From: Bacteroidota bacterium
GTDB taxonomy: Bacteria > Bacteroidota > Bacteroidia > Chitinophagales > BACL12
DNA length: 64,000 nt
Reading direction: 5' to 3'
Assembly (NCBI GenBank): GCA_016706255.1
Contig: JADJJZ010000029.1
Span: forward strand, 496,001-560,000
How positions within the stretch are numbered: the stretch's first letter is position 1; each line of letters starts with the position of its first letter. Positions 36,783-45,895 of this stretch are shown here, in pieces. The translations under genes and the position numbers were made by a program. The notes below the pieces were generated by a model, which did not search any database, was not told the origin of the DNA, and was given only the letters and a program-made list of their open reading frames with translations.

Positions 36783-37068
36783 AAAGCCGGTTATTGTGCA
36801 CGAAATTATGTTGCCCATTGATCAGGTATCTTCATTATTTACTTTAATGATTATGGTGGGTTTACCGCTCATCACTTTTCTGGTAAATTTAAAGTCGTTG
36901 ATGTTGATAGAATTGAATCCGTACGGAGAAAGTTTATTTATTGATTTTAGTTATAAAAACAATAAATCTACATGGTGGTTAATGGCTTATGCGATAATCA
37001 GCATCGTAATTACTATCACTTATGCTTTTTTCGAAAATTTTAATTTTTATTCTGCCCTCCTTTCGTAA
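36673..37068 (+). CDS. Small integral membrane protein of unknown function
   Basis: This 131-residue protein has three hydrophobic segments, residues about 15-35 (AGLILMAVPSFFWLGIVLAVF), 53-70 (FTLMIMVGLPLITFLVNL) and 99-118 (MAYAIISIVITITYAFF). The stretch PYGESLFIDFSYKNNKSTWW lies between the last two. It follows the first small membrane gene in an overlapping arrangement, which implies coupled translation. I do not recognise a named family. The gene is four bases upstream of another membrane gene. Confidence 0.65.
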   Translation: MKEITIKPTTFATKAGLILMAVPSFFWLGIVLAVFFEKPVIVHEIMLPIDQVSSLFTLMIMVGLPLITFLVNLKSLMLIELNPYGESLFIDFSYKNNKSTWWLMAYAIISIVITITYAFFENFNFYSALLS

Positions 37069-37071
37069 AAT

Positions 37072-37488
37072 ATGACCCGTGAAATCGCATTTGTGTTAAG
37101 AGTGTGGACATGTGCAGTAGTTGCTGGCGGAGCAATTGCTGCACTCTTTTCTTCTTTTGGCAATAACGTGGAAGATGCATTAATAATATTGCTGGTAATC
37201 ACTTTTTTTGCTGCAACACGCGGCATTTTTGCCTTAATTATTTTTTACATCATCACCCATTATATTAACCAGCATTTATTTACAAATAAATATAAAATAT
37301 TACTACTAATTCTATTCGCTAATATTATTTGTTTTTTGAATTTTTATTTATTTCTTTATAGGAAAAAGTCCGAAACTTTTTTTGAATTTGGGCCACATTT
37401 ATTTATTATTTCAAGTTATTTACTTGCCGTTACTTTTGCTGTTTATTTTTTTAGAAACCATTTATCAAAACAGGAAACAACTGACTGA
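37072..37488 (+). CDS. Small integral membrane protein of unknown function
   Basis: This 138-residue protein has about four hydrophobic helices (WTCAVVAGGAIAALFS; IILLVITFFAATRGIFALIIFYII; ILLLILFANIICFLNFYLFLY; LFIISSYLLAVTFAVYFF). It starts four bases after the stop of the preceding gene, so it belongs to the same transcript from 36380. I do not recognise the family. Together the three genes form a compact membrane operon upstream of a cation/proton antiporter with its own promoter. Confidence 0.6.
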   Translation: MTREIAFVLRVWTCAVVAGGAIAALFSSFGNNVEDALIILLVITFFAATRGIFALIIFYIITHYINQHLFTNKYKILLLILFANIICFLNFYLFLYRKKSETFFEFGPHLFIISSYLLAVTFAVYFFRNHLSKQETTD

Positions 37489-37557
37489 ATACTGCTCAAA
37501 CCTGCTCTGTCTGCCGTGTATTAACGGTTTTTTTACATATTGCATAACGAACTTCCG

Positions 37558-37565
37558 TATCTTTG
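37558..37565 (+). promoter_or_regulatory. Putative -7 promoter element for the antiporter
   Basis: TATCTTTG is a perfect TAnnTTTG match, ending 7 bases before the ATG at 37573. T-rich sequence lies near the -33 position but no exact TTTG. If used, the transcript would be almost leaderless. Confidence 0.5.
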
Positions 37566-37572
37566 CGGCAAA

Positions 37573-39726
37573 ATGGAAATGATGCTGCCGCTACTGCTTG
37601 ATTTGAGCACTCCTTTTAAGGAGCCGGTAATTATTTTTTCCATAGTGTTGTTCATCATCCTCATCTCCCCTATTCTGTTGAACAAATTACGTATTCCGTC
37701 GATTGTTGTGATGATAATTGCCGGTGTTACCATTGGTCCGCACGGGTTTCACCTCTTGGAAAGGGATGGTGCCATTGTGTTATTTGGCACCGTAGGTTTG
37801 TTATACATCATGTTTCTTGCAGGTTTGGAGATAGAATTAAACGGATTCAAAAAAACAGCCAAATCGAGCATAACCTTTGGTTTACTCACTTTTGCCATTC
37901 CATTTGTAATTGGGTTTGCCGTTTGTAAATACATATTACATTTGGATTTTATCCCTTCCATGATTACCGCAAGTATGTTTTCTACCCAAACACTGGTAGC
38001 TTATCCGATAGTTAACCGATTGGGAATTACCCGTAAGCGTCCGGTTGCTATTACAGTTGGTGGCACAATTATTACCGATACCTTAGTATTATTATTGTTT
38101 TCGGTAATTACCAATTTTTCGATGGATAAAACCGATACCCTGTTTTGGGTACGATTGGGTATATCGATTGTTGTATTTGCTTTTATTGTATTGTATCTCT
38201 TCCCTATTGTGGCAAAATGGTTTTTCCGAAAATTGGAAAATGAAGGTGGTTCACAATTTATTTTCGTACTTACACTTGTGTTTTTAGCGGCGTTCTTATC
38301 GCAACTTGCAGGACTTGAACATATTATTGGTGCATTTTTAGCAGGTATTAGTCTCAACCGTTTAATTCCGTTACAGTCTACACTTAAAAACAGAATCGTA
38401 TTTGTCGGCAATAATATTTTTATTCCTTTTTTCCTGATAAATGTCGGTATGATTATCGATTTGCAGGTATTATTTTCAGGTGCAAATGCCTTATATATTG
38501 CCGGTGTTTTGGTAGTGATAGCATTAACTACAAAATATTTAGCTGCGTGGTTAACGCAAAAAATATTTCGTTACTCTGTTAATGAACGCCATTTAATTTT
38601 CGGATTAAGTACGGCACATGCTGCTGCAACATTGGCCATTATTTTAGTGGGATTTGATTTAGGATTATTGGACGAAACAATTTTAAACGGAACTATTATT
38701 GTAATTCTGGTGAGTTGCTTGGTTAGTTCATTTGTTACCGAATCGGCGGGGCGAAAATATGTGGTTCGTGAAAGTGGTAAAATAGATACAGAACCTGAAG
38801 TGCTGGAACGTATACTTGTTCCGGTGGGTAATCCGGAATCCGCTACAGTATTACTGGATTTGGCTTTAATGATTAGAAATCCCAATTCAAAAGAACCGAT
38901 TTATCCGCTTGCCGTAATTGAGGATAATGATAATGCCCGCATTAAATTAAATGAAAGTAAACGCAATTTAGCGTTGGCTGCTGAGCATATTTCTTCTGCA
39001 GATACAAGTGTGCAAATATTAACCCGCGTTGATATTAGTGTTGCAGCAGGTATTTCAAGTGCAATAAAAGAATTAGGGATAACAGAAGTAGTTATGGGCT
39101 GGCACGAAAAAATGAGTACCAGTGATAAAATATTTGGTTCGGTTTTACATAAAATTATCCAGACGACAGAGCAGATGTTATGGGTAAGTAAAATAAATCA
39201 GCCGATAAATAATTTCAACAGACTGGCAATATTAATGCCGCCAAATGCAGAATTTGAAAGTGGATTTTTCAGATGGCTGGAAGGTATTAAACAATTATCG
39301 CATCATATAGGTGCACGGTGTGTTTTTTGGGGAGAACGAAAAACATTGGAATTAATTGATGCCATTAATGAAAAAAATCTAAAACTGCATGCTGAATACA
39401 GTGAATTTACCGATTGGGATGATTTCAAAAGTATATCCGGCAATTTAAAGCAGAACGATTTGTTTATTGTGATCAGCGCACGTCAAAAAAGTGTATCCTA
39501 TTTTTCTTCTTTAGAGCAGGTACCAGTTCGATTAAATAAATATTTTGATGCACATAGTTTTATTTTGCTTTATCCGTATCAGGCCGATTCAGGTTCAAAT
39601 GATATGAATTTTCAATATAGTGTTTTATCACCATCGCCCTTCAAAGAAAATTTTGAACGGATTAACACCATTGGTAAAATTGTTTATAAAGCATTTTCTT
39701 CCGGCAGTTCAAAAAAGGAGAAATAA
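37573..39726 (+). CDS. CPA2 family cation/proton antiporter with C-terminal UspA-like region
   Basis: This 717-residue protein has a Na_H_Exchanger (Kef-type) membrane domain over the first 390 residues, with about twelve helices and conserved segments such as RIPSIVVMIIAGVTIGPHG, FLAGLEIEL and GAFLAGISLNRLIP. A soluble C-terminal half follows, with ERILVPVGNPESATVLLDLAL and a second related unit after VSKINQPINN; these look like universal stress protein (UspA)-like folds. I start at the ATG at 37573 because an upstream TTG frame (37540) overlaps the promoter element. It exchanges Na+ or K+ for protons. Three small membrane genes upstream have their own promoter. Confidence 0.88.
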   Translation: MEMMLPLLLDLSTPFKEPVIIFSIVLFIILISPILLNKLRIPSIVVMIIAGVTIGPHGFHLLERDGAIVLFGTVGLLYIMFLAGLEIELNGFKKTAKSSITFGLLTFAIPFVIGFAVCKYILHLDFIPSMITASMFSTQTLVAYPIVNRLGITRKRPVAITVGGTIITDTLVLLLFSVITNFSMDKTDTLFWVRLGISIVVFAFIVLYLFPIVAKWFFRKLENEGGSQFIFVLTLVFLAAFLSQLAGLEHIIGAFLAGISLNRLIPLQSTLKNRIVFVGNNIFIPFFLINVGMIIDLQVLFSGANALYIAGVLVVIALTTKYLAAWLTQKIFRYSVNERHLIFGLSTAHAAATLAIILVGFDLGLLDETILNGTIIVILVSCLVSSFVTESAGRKYVVRESGKIDTEPEVLERILVPVGNPESATVLLDLALMIRNPNSKEPIYPLAVIEDNDNARIKLNESKRNLALAAEHISSADTSVQILTRVDISVAAGISSAIKELGITEVVMGWHEKMSTSDKIFGSVLHKIIQTTEQMLWVSKINQPINNFNRLAILMPPNAEFESGFFRWLEGIKQLSHHIGARCVFWGERKTLELIDAINEKNLKLHAEYSEFTDWDDFKSISGNLKQNDLFIVISARQKSVSYFSSLEQVPVRLNKYFDAHSFILLYPYQADSGSNDMNFQYSVLSPSPFKENFERINTIGKIVYKAFSSGSSKKEK

Positions 39727-39746
39727 AAAAATCCGCCGAGGCGGAT
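39725..39746 (-). terminator. Rho-independent terminator after tRNA-His
   Basis: On the minus strand the stem ATCCGC-CTCG-GCGGAT is followed by a run of seven T's. The first stem base is the A of the encoded CCA. It lies just after the tRNA. Confidence 0.75.
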
Positions 39747-39823
39747 GGGGTGACTGATGGGGCTCGAACCCACGACCCTCGGAACCACAAACCGATGCTC
39801 TAACCAAACTGAGCTACAGTCAC
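39746..39823 (-). tRNA. tRNA-His (GTG)
   Basis: The minus strand folds as a complete tRNA. The acceptor is GTGACTG with CAGTCAC, the D-arm GCTC..GAGC, the anticodon loop TTGTGGT with anticodon GTG, and the T-arm GTGGGTTCGAGCCCCAT. A C discriminator and an encoded CCA (39746-39748) follow. The base just before the acceptor on the tRNA strand is G, as expected for the extra G-1 of tRNA-His. The 78-base length is normal. Confidence 0.97.
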
Positions 39824-39942
39824 CATTTACTGTACAGTGGCGCAAAGTTAACGCAAATCTTTATTACTTAAAAATGAAAAGTTTGCCGTTCATGAAAAAA
39901 ATCAAACTTTCATAAGCGGCAAACCAGTTATATCAATGGAAA

Positions 39943-40713
39943 TTATAATTCAGAATACCATTTACTCACCTGATTCCAATCGATAACATTCCAAAAATCG
40001 GCAATATAATCTGCACGTTTATTTTGGTGTTTCAGATAATATGCATGTTCCCAAACATCAATACCCATAATTGGTTTACCGCGTTGAGCAGCAATGTCCA
40101 TAACGGGGCTATCCTGGTTAGGAGTAGTAATTAACATCAGGTTGTTTTCTTTATCCTTAGCCAACCACGCCCATCCTGAGCCAAACACACCGGTAGCTGA
40201 TTTCGCGAATTCCGCTTTAAAATTATCCATGCTGATCCATTTTGCCTCAATTGCCGTTTTTAATGCTGCAGAAGGCATAGTGTCTTTGGCAGTAGGCGAC
40301 ATCAATTTCCAGAAAAAGCTATGGTTAAAATGGCCACCACCGTGATTTCTGATAGCATTACGAACACCTTCAGGCATCGAATTAATATTGGAAACCAACT
40401 CCATTAGTGATTTTCCTTTTAATTCAGGTGCTTTTTCAATAGCCTCGTTTAATTTGGTAACGTAAGTTTGATGGTGTTTGCTATAATGAATTTCCATGGT
40501 TTGTGCATCAATAAAGGGTTCCAGCGCATTGTAGGCATAGTCAAGCTTAGGCAGTTCAAAAGCTCCGTCAACCGGAGGCATCTCAAAATTAAATGCCGAA
40601 GAACCTGTGTAAAGTTCATTTGCTTTCAGGTTGTTTAAAACGCCAACACCTATGGCTGCTAAAGCTCCCTGTTTCAGAAAGCTGCGACGAGATTGTGAAT
40701 TTGAATTTTTCAT
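39943..40713 (-). CDS. Superoxide dismutase (Fe/Mn), exported by a Tat signal
   Basis: This 256-residue protein has an N-terminal twin-arginine signal (SRRSFLKQGALAAIGVGVLN, RR at residues 9-10) ahead of a normal Fe/Mn superoxide dismutase. Metal ligands are visible: His in MEIHYSKHHQTYV, His in NHSFFWKLM, Asp and His in GIDVWEHAYYLKHQNKRADYI. The domain order and HFNHSFFW and GSGWAWL motifs match the Fe/Mn family. The Tat signal implies export of the folded metalloenzyme to the periplasm, unusual for this family. It is divergent from the copper ATPase, 205 bases away. A tRNA-His lies downstream. Confidence 0.92.
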   Translation of the reverse strand: MKNSNSQSRRSFLKQGALAAIGVGVLNNLKANELYTGSSAFNFEMPPVDGAFELPKLDYAYNALEPFIDAQTMEIHYSKHHQTYVTKLNEAIEKAPELKGKSLMELVSNINSMPEGVRNAIRNHGGGHFNHSFFWKLMSPTAKDTMPSAALKTAIEAKWISMDNFKAEFAKSATGVFGSGWAWLAKDKENNLMLITTPNQDSPVMDIAAQRGKPIMGIDVWEHAYYLKHQNKRADYIADFWNVIDWNQVSKWYSEL

Positions 40714-40918
40714 ATAAAACTATTGTTATTCTTGTTAATGATTTTATTAGGAATAAAGTTTAAAGCTAAGGATATTAGTTTGAACGCGAATTAAATTTTT
40801 TTCAAATATTTGGACGCAGTGTAGGTCAGGAAAGAAATTCGGTCGGGAAGTCCACATCAGGTCAATTTCTGCTAATTTTTATGCTGGGTTCTTATAATTA
40901 CCTTTACAAACCGTTTCT

Positions 40919-43033
40919 ATGCAAAAAGCGTACGAGAAAATAGCATTACAGGTTGAAGGCATGACATGTTCGAATTGTGCCCTTGGAATTTCCAGGTTCT
41001 TGGAGCAAAAAGGCCTCGAAGATGTATATGTAAATTTTGCCACCGGTGAAGTGCAGTTTGGCAAATCGGAGCAACAACAATTAGCTGAATTAGTAGCAGG
41101 CATTCAAAGTTTGGGTTATAAAGTAGTAAGTGAAACACATGCTGCTAATCAAATTAAACCAAAACGGACTCCAACTGAGCAAAAATTATTGCTTACCATT
41201 CCATTTACTGCAGTATTGCTGTTAAGTATGATCCCGGGGTTATCATTTTTACATGATGCAAGGGTTCAGTTTATACTTTGTTTACCGGTTTACCTCATCG
41301 GATTTTTTCACTTTGGAAAAAGTGCTTTAGGCTCCATCAGAACCGGAATTATGAATATGGATGTGCTCATATTTACCGGAAGCACTGCCGCATTTGGTTA
41401 TAGTGTTTATGGTTTACTTGCTGATGCAGGCATGCAATTTTTGTTTTTTGAGACTGCCGCAACCATTATTACTTTGGTATTATTAGGCAATGTAATTGAA
41501 CATCGCAGTGTTAAACAAACTACTACCGCAATTGCTGCATTAAAAAAATTACAACCTGAAACTGCTAAACGTGTGCATTTCGATTTAATAGCCGGTAGCG
41601 ATCATGTTGATGAAATTCCTGCTAGTCAGTTATTAAAAAATGATGTTATTCTTGTTAACACCGGCGATAGAATTCCTGCAGATGGAATTGTGTTGCAGGG
41701 AACTGCATATATTGACGAATCTATGCTTACCGGCGAAAGTGTTGCCGTTTTTAAACAAAAAGGTGATGTTGTTTCAGGTGGTACTATTAATACGGATGGC
41801 ATTATTAAATGTAAAGTGACAGCAATTCCAGGTCACACAACTTTAGATGCTATTATCGAATTAGTAAAACAGGCACAAACAGAAAAACCTCCGGTTCAAC
41901 GTTTGGCAGATAAAATCAGTGCAATTTTTGTTCCGGTGGTATTAAGTTTAGCAGCGCTTACTTTTTTACTTTCTTATTTTGTTTTTGATATTGCTTTAGA
42001 TAAATCATTTTTAAATAGTATTGCAGTTTTAGTTATTGCATGTCCTTGTGCTATGGGTCTTGCAACACCAACCGCAATTATGGTTGGGCTAGGTCGCTCT
42101 GCTGCAAATGGCATTTTAATTAAAGGCGCAACTACTGCTGAACAATTTGCCAAAACAAAAATTGTAGTGTTCGATAAAACAGGAACATTAACTACCGGTG
42201 AATTTACCGTGGATAATTTTACAGCAATTAATATGTTGGAAGAAGAAGCGAAAGCAATCATTTTTACTTTAGAATCACATTCATCGCATCCAATTGCTGT
42301 TTCACTGGTGAAAATATTTGCAGGGAATAAAAATGTTACACTCAACAATATTACTGAGGTTAAGGGTAAAGGTATGTTTGGAGAAGATAGTGCAGCTAAT
42401 AAATATAGTTTAGTTAATGCAGCAAATTTGCAGAATGCAGAAGGTTTTGATTTGGTGCTGACAAAAAACGAAAAGATAGTTGCCGGATTTAACATTCAGG
42501 ATGAAATTAAACCCGGTGCTCAGGCTGTTATTAATTATTTCAAAAGCAAAAACATTAAAACAATTGTTTTAAGTGGCGATAAAGTACAAAAAGTGCAATC
42601 GCTGGCAACTGCTTTAAACATGGATAATTATTATGCGAATTATAACCCTGAAAAAAAATTAAAATTAATTGATGAATTAAAATCTCAGGGCATTGTAACT
42701 ATGGTTGGTGATGGTATTAATGATTCACCTGCTTTAGAGCATGCAGATGTTGGAATATCAATGAGTAATGCAACACAAATTGCTATTAATTCTGCTCAGA
42801 TAATTTTATTGAATGGTCAGTTTGATAAATTAATTACTGCCCATCAACTCAGCATAAAAACATTGAAAACGATTAAACAAAATTTATTCTGGGCATTTTT
42901 TTATAACATAATCGCAATTCCAATTGCAGCAGTCGGTTTGCTTAGTCCAATGATTGCTGCACTTTCTATGGCCTTTTCTGATGTATTTGTAATTGGCAAC
43001 TCCATTCTGCTTAAAACAAAAAAATTACAATAA
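40919..43033 (+). CDS. copA: Copper-translocating P-type ATPase
   Basis: This 704-residue protein is a P1B copper exporter. One N-terminal heavy-metal-associated domain contains the metal-binding GMTCSNC (Cys17 and Cys20). The membrane metal motif IACPCAMGLATPTA is around residues 372-385. The phosphorylation site DKTGTLTTGEF is around 418, the HP segment ESHSSHPIAVSL follows, and the hinge GDGINDSPALEHADVGISM lies near the end. It uses ATP to export Cu(I) across the cytoplasmic membrane. A weak TACCTTTA promoter element lies just upstream. The flippase gene begins three bases after its stop, so the two may be co-transcribed, an unusual pairing. Confidence 0.94.
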   Translation: MQKAYEKIALQVEGMTCSNCALGISRFLEQKGLEDVYVNFATGEVQFGKSEQQQLAELVAGIQSLGYKVVSETHAANQIKPKRTPTEQKLLLTIPFTAVLLLSMIPGLSFLHDARVQFILCLPVYLIGFFHFGKSALGSIRTGIMNMDVLIFTGSTAAFGYSVYGLLADAGMQFLFFETAATIITLVLLGNVIEHRSVKQTTTAIAALKKLQPETAKRVHFDLIAGSDHVDEIPASQLLKNDVILVNTGDRIPADGIVLQGTAYIDESMLTGESVAVFKQKGDVVSGGTINTDGIIKCKVTAIPGHTTLDAIIELVKQAQTEKPPVQRLADKISAIFVPVVLSLAALTFLLSYFVFDIALDKSFLNSIAVLVIACPCAMGLATPTAIMVGLGRSAANGILIKGATTAEQFAKTKIVVFDKTGTLTTGEFTVDNFTAINMLEEEAKAIIFTLESHSSHPIAVSLVKIFAGNKNVTLNNITEVKGKGMFGEDSAANKYSLVNAANLQNAEGFDLVLTKNEKIVAGFNIQDEIKPGAQAVINYFKSKNIKTIVLSGDKVQKVQSLATALNMDNYYANYNPEKKLKLIDELKSQGIVTMVGDGINDSPALEHADVGISMSNATQIAINSAQIILLNGQFDKLITAHQLSIKTLKTIKQNLFWAFFYNIIAIPIAAVGLLSPMIAALSMAFSDVFVIGNSILLKTKKLQ

Positions 43034-43036
43034 TCA

Positions 43037-44332
43037 GTGATCGGAAAACGCAACAACATATCTACTACCACAGCAATTCAGTTTTTTCAGATTGCTCGAT
43101 ATGGTGCATTGCTGTTGTGTTCAGTTTTATTAACCAAAAGCGGAATCGGAACAGATGGCATTGGTCATTACGAAACGTTTATTTTAGTTTCAGGCACATT
43201 GAGTTTTTTTTGGGTAAATGGTTTAACGCATACCTTCTTATCAGTCTACAACCACAACACCGACAAACGTAAAGTAATTGGTCAAACGGCATTTATCATT
43301 ATTGGCTTATCTATATTACTTGCTTTAATAGTTTTGGTGTTACGTGCACCAATCACACAATTATTTGCATTTGATGATACAGGCAATATGTTTTATCTGC
43401 TTTTATTGTATTTCTTGTTTAACAACACAGCCTTTCTGGTAGATTATATTTTTTTAGCTCGGGATAATGCAAAGGGCTTAATTTGGCTAAGTGTTTATCA
43501 TCTCGTATTTCAAACCGCAATGATTGCGCTCCCTGCTTTTTATTACGGGAATTTCGAGTCGGTTATTAATGGGTTGATGGTGTTTATCGGGTTAAAATTT
43601 TTGTTTACGCTATACCTGTTATTCCGGAATAATATTATTAAACCGGATTGGGATTTTATAAAAATGTATTTACAAAAATCGGCTCCACTCATCATTTCCT
43701 TTTTTTTGGGTGGGATGTCAATTTACGTGGATGGCATTATAGTTAACAATTATTACGACAAAGCTACATTTGCTATTTATCAATATGGTGCAAGAGAATT
43801 TCCACTATCCTTGCTGCTTGCAAATGCATTATCAGCAGCTATGATACTGAAAATCGGCAGCTCAATAGAAAATCTACAAGTGGTTAAAACATCTTCCTTA
43901 AAACTCATACAGCGATTATTTCCTGTATGTATTTTACTGCTAATTGGCAGTAGATGGTTATATCCCATAGTTTTCAACGATACGTTCAGCACCAGTTTTA
44001 TTTATTTTAATATTTACATGCTGCTGTTGGTGCCACGATTATTATTTCCGCACTCCATTTTATTAGGCTTAAACCGGTCGAAAGAAATAATGGTCGCTTC
44101 TGTTGTGGAATTTGTTTTAAATATCGTATTAAGTTTAACTTTATTACAACTCATAGGATTACAGGGAATTGCATACGGCACTGTGATTGCTTTTTTGGTG
44201 AATAAAAGTATTTTGATTTACCGGCTTCATAAATCTGGCATAACACCTAAACAATATATCCCGGTTCAACAACTGGTAACCTATAGTCTCATTTTGGTAG
44301 TTACATTTATTACTTTTACCTATTGGATTTAA
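43037..44332 (+). CDS. Polysaccharide flippase-like membrane protein
   Basis: This 431-residue protein has about twelve predicted membrane helices and matches the oligosaccharide flippase/polysaccharide biosynthesis (MATE-like/Wzx) plan: it starts SGTLSFFWVNGLTHTFLSVY after the first helix, and has ISFFLGGMSIYVDGIIVNNYYD in the middle and LLVPRLLFPHSILLGLNRSKEIM near the last helices. The start is a GTG at 43037 (three bases after copA). It probably moves lipid-linked glycans across the inner membrane. The next gene, a polytopic protein of unknown class, starts two bases after its stop, so the two likely act together. Confidence 0.8.
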   Translation: MIGKRNNISTTTAIQFFQIARYGALLLCSVLLTKSGIGTDGIGHYETFILVSGTLSFFWVNGLTHTFLSVYNHNTDKRKVIGQTAFIIIGLSILLALIVLVLRAPITQLFAFDDTGNMFYLLLLYFLFNNTAFLVDYIFLARDNAKGLIWLSVYHLVFQTAMIALPAFYYGNFESVINGLMVFIGLKFLFTLYLLFRNNIIKPDWDFIKMYLQKSAPLIISFFLGGMSIYVDGIIVNNYYDKATFAIYQYGAREFPLSLLLANALSAAMILKIGSSIENLQVVKTSSLKLIQRLFPVCILLLIGSRWLYPIVFNDTFSTSFIYFNIYMLLLVPRLLFPHSILLGLNRSKEIMVASVVEFVLNIVLSLTLLQLIGLQGIAYGTVIAFLVNKSILIYRLHKSGITPKQYIPVQQLVTYSLILVVTFITFTYWI

Positions 44333-44334
44333 AC

Positions 44335-45873
44335 ATGAAAAATCAACAAACTTTCAGGCAGTTATTCTGGTTAAGTATTATTTCGGTTATGCTGATGGTA
44401 GTTTGGGGATATTCATTCGGCAGGGGCAATAGCATTCAGCTTATCCCCTATTTACAGCATACACACGACCACAGTTTGTTTTCCAATGATTTTTTTGTGC
44501 AGTATGCCACACAAAATTTACCAAATGAACGTTCTCTGTTTTTGCTTTTATTGCAACCCTTTGGAGTAAATTTAGAATGGCCGGCATTTATTTTTCATGT
44601 TTTATGTACCCTCGCAATGTTATATGCCATGTTGCAGATTGCATTTTATTTTTTGAAAAATTATGCATTAAGCTACGCCGCAATCATTATTACATTTTTC
44701 CCATTGCTGTATCATACCTTAGGATTAAATGAGATTTATGGAGGTGAATTTAATTCGAGTCTTATTTCGGATGTATTTTCCTTATGGGCCATTTTGTTTA
44801 TGTTGCGCAACAGGATAGGATGGTGTTATGCTGCATTAATATTAGCAACTTGTATGCATCCATTATCAGGTATGCAAACATTTTTATTAATAAGTGGAGC
44901 CTTATTGTTCACGGCATTGGCTAATAAAAATTATGTTATTATTAAAAAACAATATTTATTACCCGTATTAATTTATGTATTTACAGCCGGTACTTTTATC
45001 GTTTTATTGCAGCTCCGTTTGCACGATGTTGAATGGAATGAGGCTGATTTTTTCAGAGCATTTTTTGTTTTCAGAAACGGACATCATTACCTCCCAACAG
45101 AATACAAACACCTCGACTGGCTGATATTAGGCCCGCTTTACCTCATAACCCCTTTAATTTATTTTAAAAGAAATAAGCAGGTTTTTGTTTTTAGTTTACT
45201 GATTCTAATTGGATGTATTTTATTCAGCATTGGGGTGTTAATTTTAGAATCAACTACTATTGCAACTGCACAGTGGTTTAAAACTACCATGTGGATTGAA
45301 TGGTTTGCTGTAATCGGATTATTGTTATTAAGTCAAAAAGTTTTGCTACGCCTGAACAAACCTTTATTGCAGCGCTTAATTTTACCTGCTGTTATTATAG
45401 TTTCCGGTTTGTATGCATTTTTAGTGTTCCCGAAAATTCCGCTAAAAAATGATATCTCTTATGAGTTCCCTTTTTATAAAAAAATAACACCGGAAATAGA
45501 TATCGCCAAACAGGCAAAACAAGTTACACCTAAAAATGCGTTATTTATCGAGCCATGCTCATTTGACCAGTTAAAATATTATGGTCAGCGGAGTAGTTTT
45601 GTTGATTATAAGGCATTAACGCATTCAAAAAGTTTTATTAAGGAATGGACTTCACGGTTTAAGGCAGTTTATCAGATTGACCCTTTAACATCTGAAACCA
45701 TAAGTTTTACTGCCATGCGCGAAGCTGATGAACGCTACCGTAAATTAACTACGGAACAACTAACTGCATTAAAAACGCAATATGGCATAACGCATATTAT
45801 AATGTACGCCGACAACCCACTCCCCTTCAAAAAGTTAGCATCTAATGACCGATTTGCCATTTACGAGCTATAA
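44335..45873 (+). CDS. Polytopic membrane protein, possibly a glycan-related transferase
   Basis: This 512-residue protein has ten to twelve hydrophobic helices and a soluble C-terminal portion (about residues 385-512, with FIEPCSFDQLKYYGQRSSFVDYKA and GITHIIMYADN). The overall shape resembles membrane glycosyltransferase-like or DUF6798-like proteins, which have large C-terminal lobes. I start at the ATG at 44335; an upstream TTG frame overlaps the previous stop. It follows the flippase gene by two bases, so a role in surface glycan assembly is plausible by context only. Confidence 0.6.
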   Translation: MKNQQTFRQLFWLSIISVMLMVVWGYSFGRGNSIQLIPYLQHTHDHSLFSNDFFVQYATQNLPNERSLFLLLLQPFGVNLEWPAFIFHVLCTLAMLYAMLQIAFYFLKNYALSYAAIIITFFPLLYHTLGLNEIYGGEFNSSLISDVFSLWAILFMLRNRIGWCYAALILATCMHPLSGMQTFLLISGALLFTALANKNYVIIKKQYLLPVLIYVFTAGTFIVLLQLRLHDVEWNEADFFRAFFVFRNGHHYLPTEYKHLDWLILGPLYLITPLIYFKRNKQVFVFSLLILIGCILFSIGVLILESTTIATAQWFKTTMWIEWFAVIGLLLLSQKVLLRLNKPLLQRLILPAVIIVSGLYAFLVFPKIPLKNDISYEFPFYKKITPEIDIAKQAKQVTPKNALFIEPCSFDQLKYYGQRSSFVDYKALTHSKSFIKEWTSRFKAVYQIDPLTSETISFTAMREADERYRKLTTEQLTALKTQYGITHIIMYADNPLPFKKLASNDRFAIYEL

Positions 45874-45895
45874 ATTTGCCTAATTAACTGATTAC

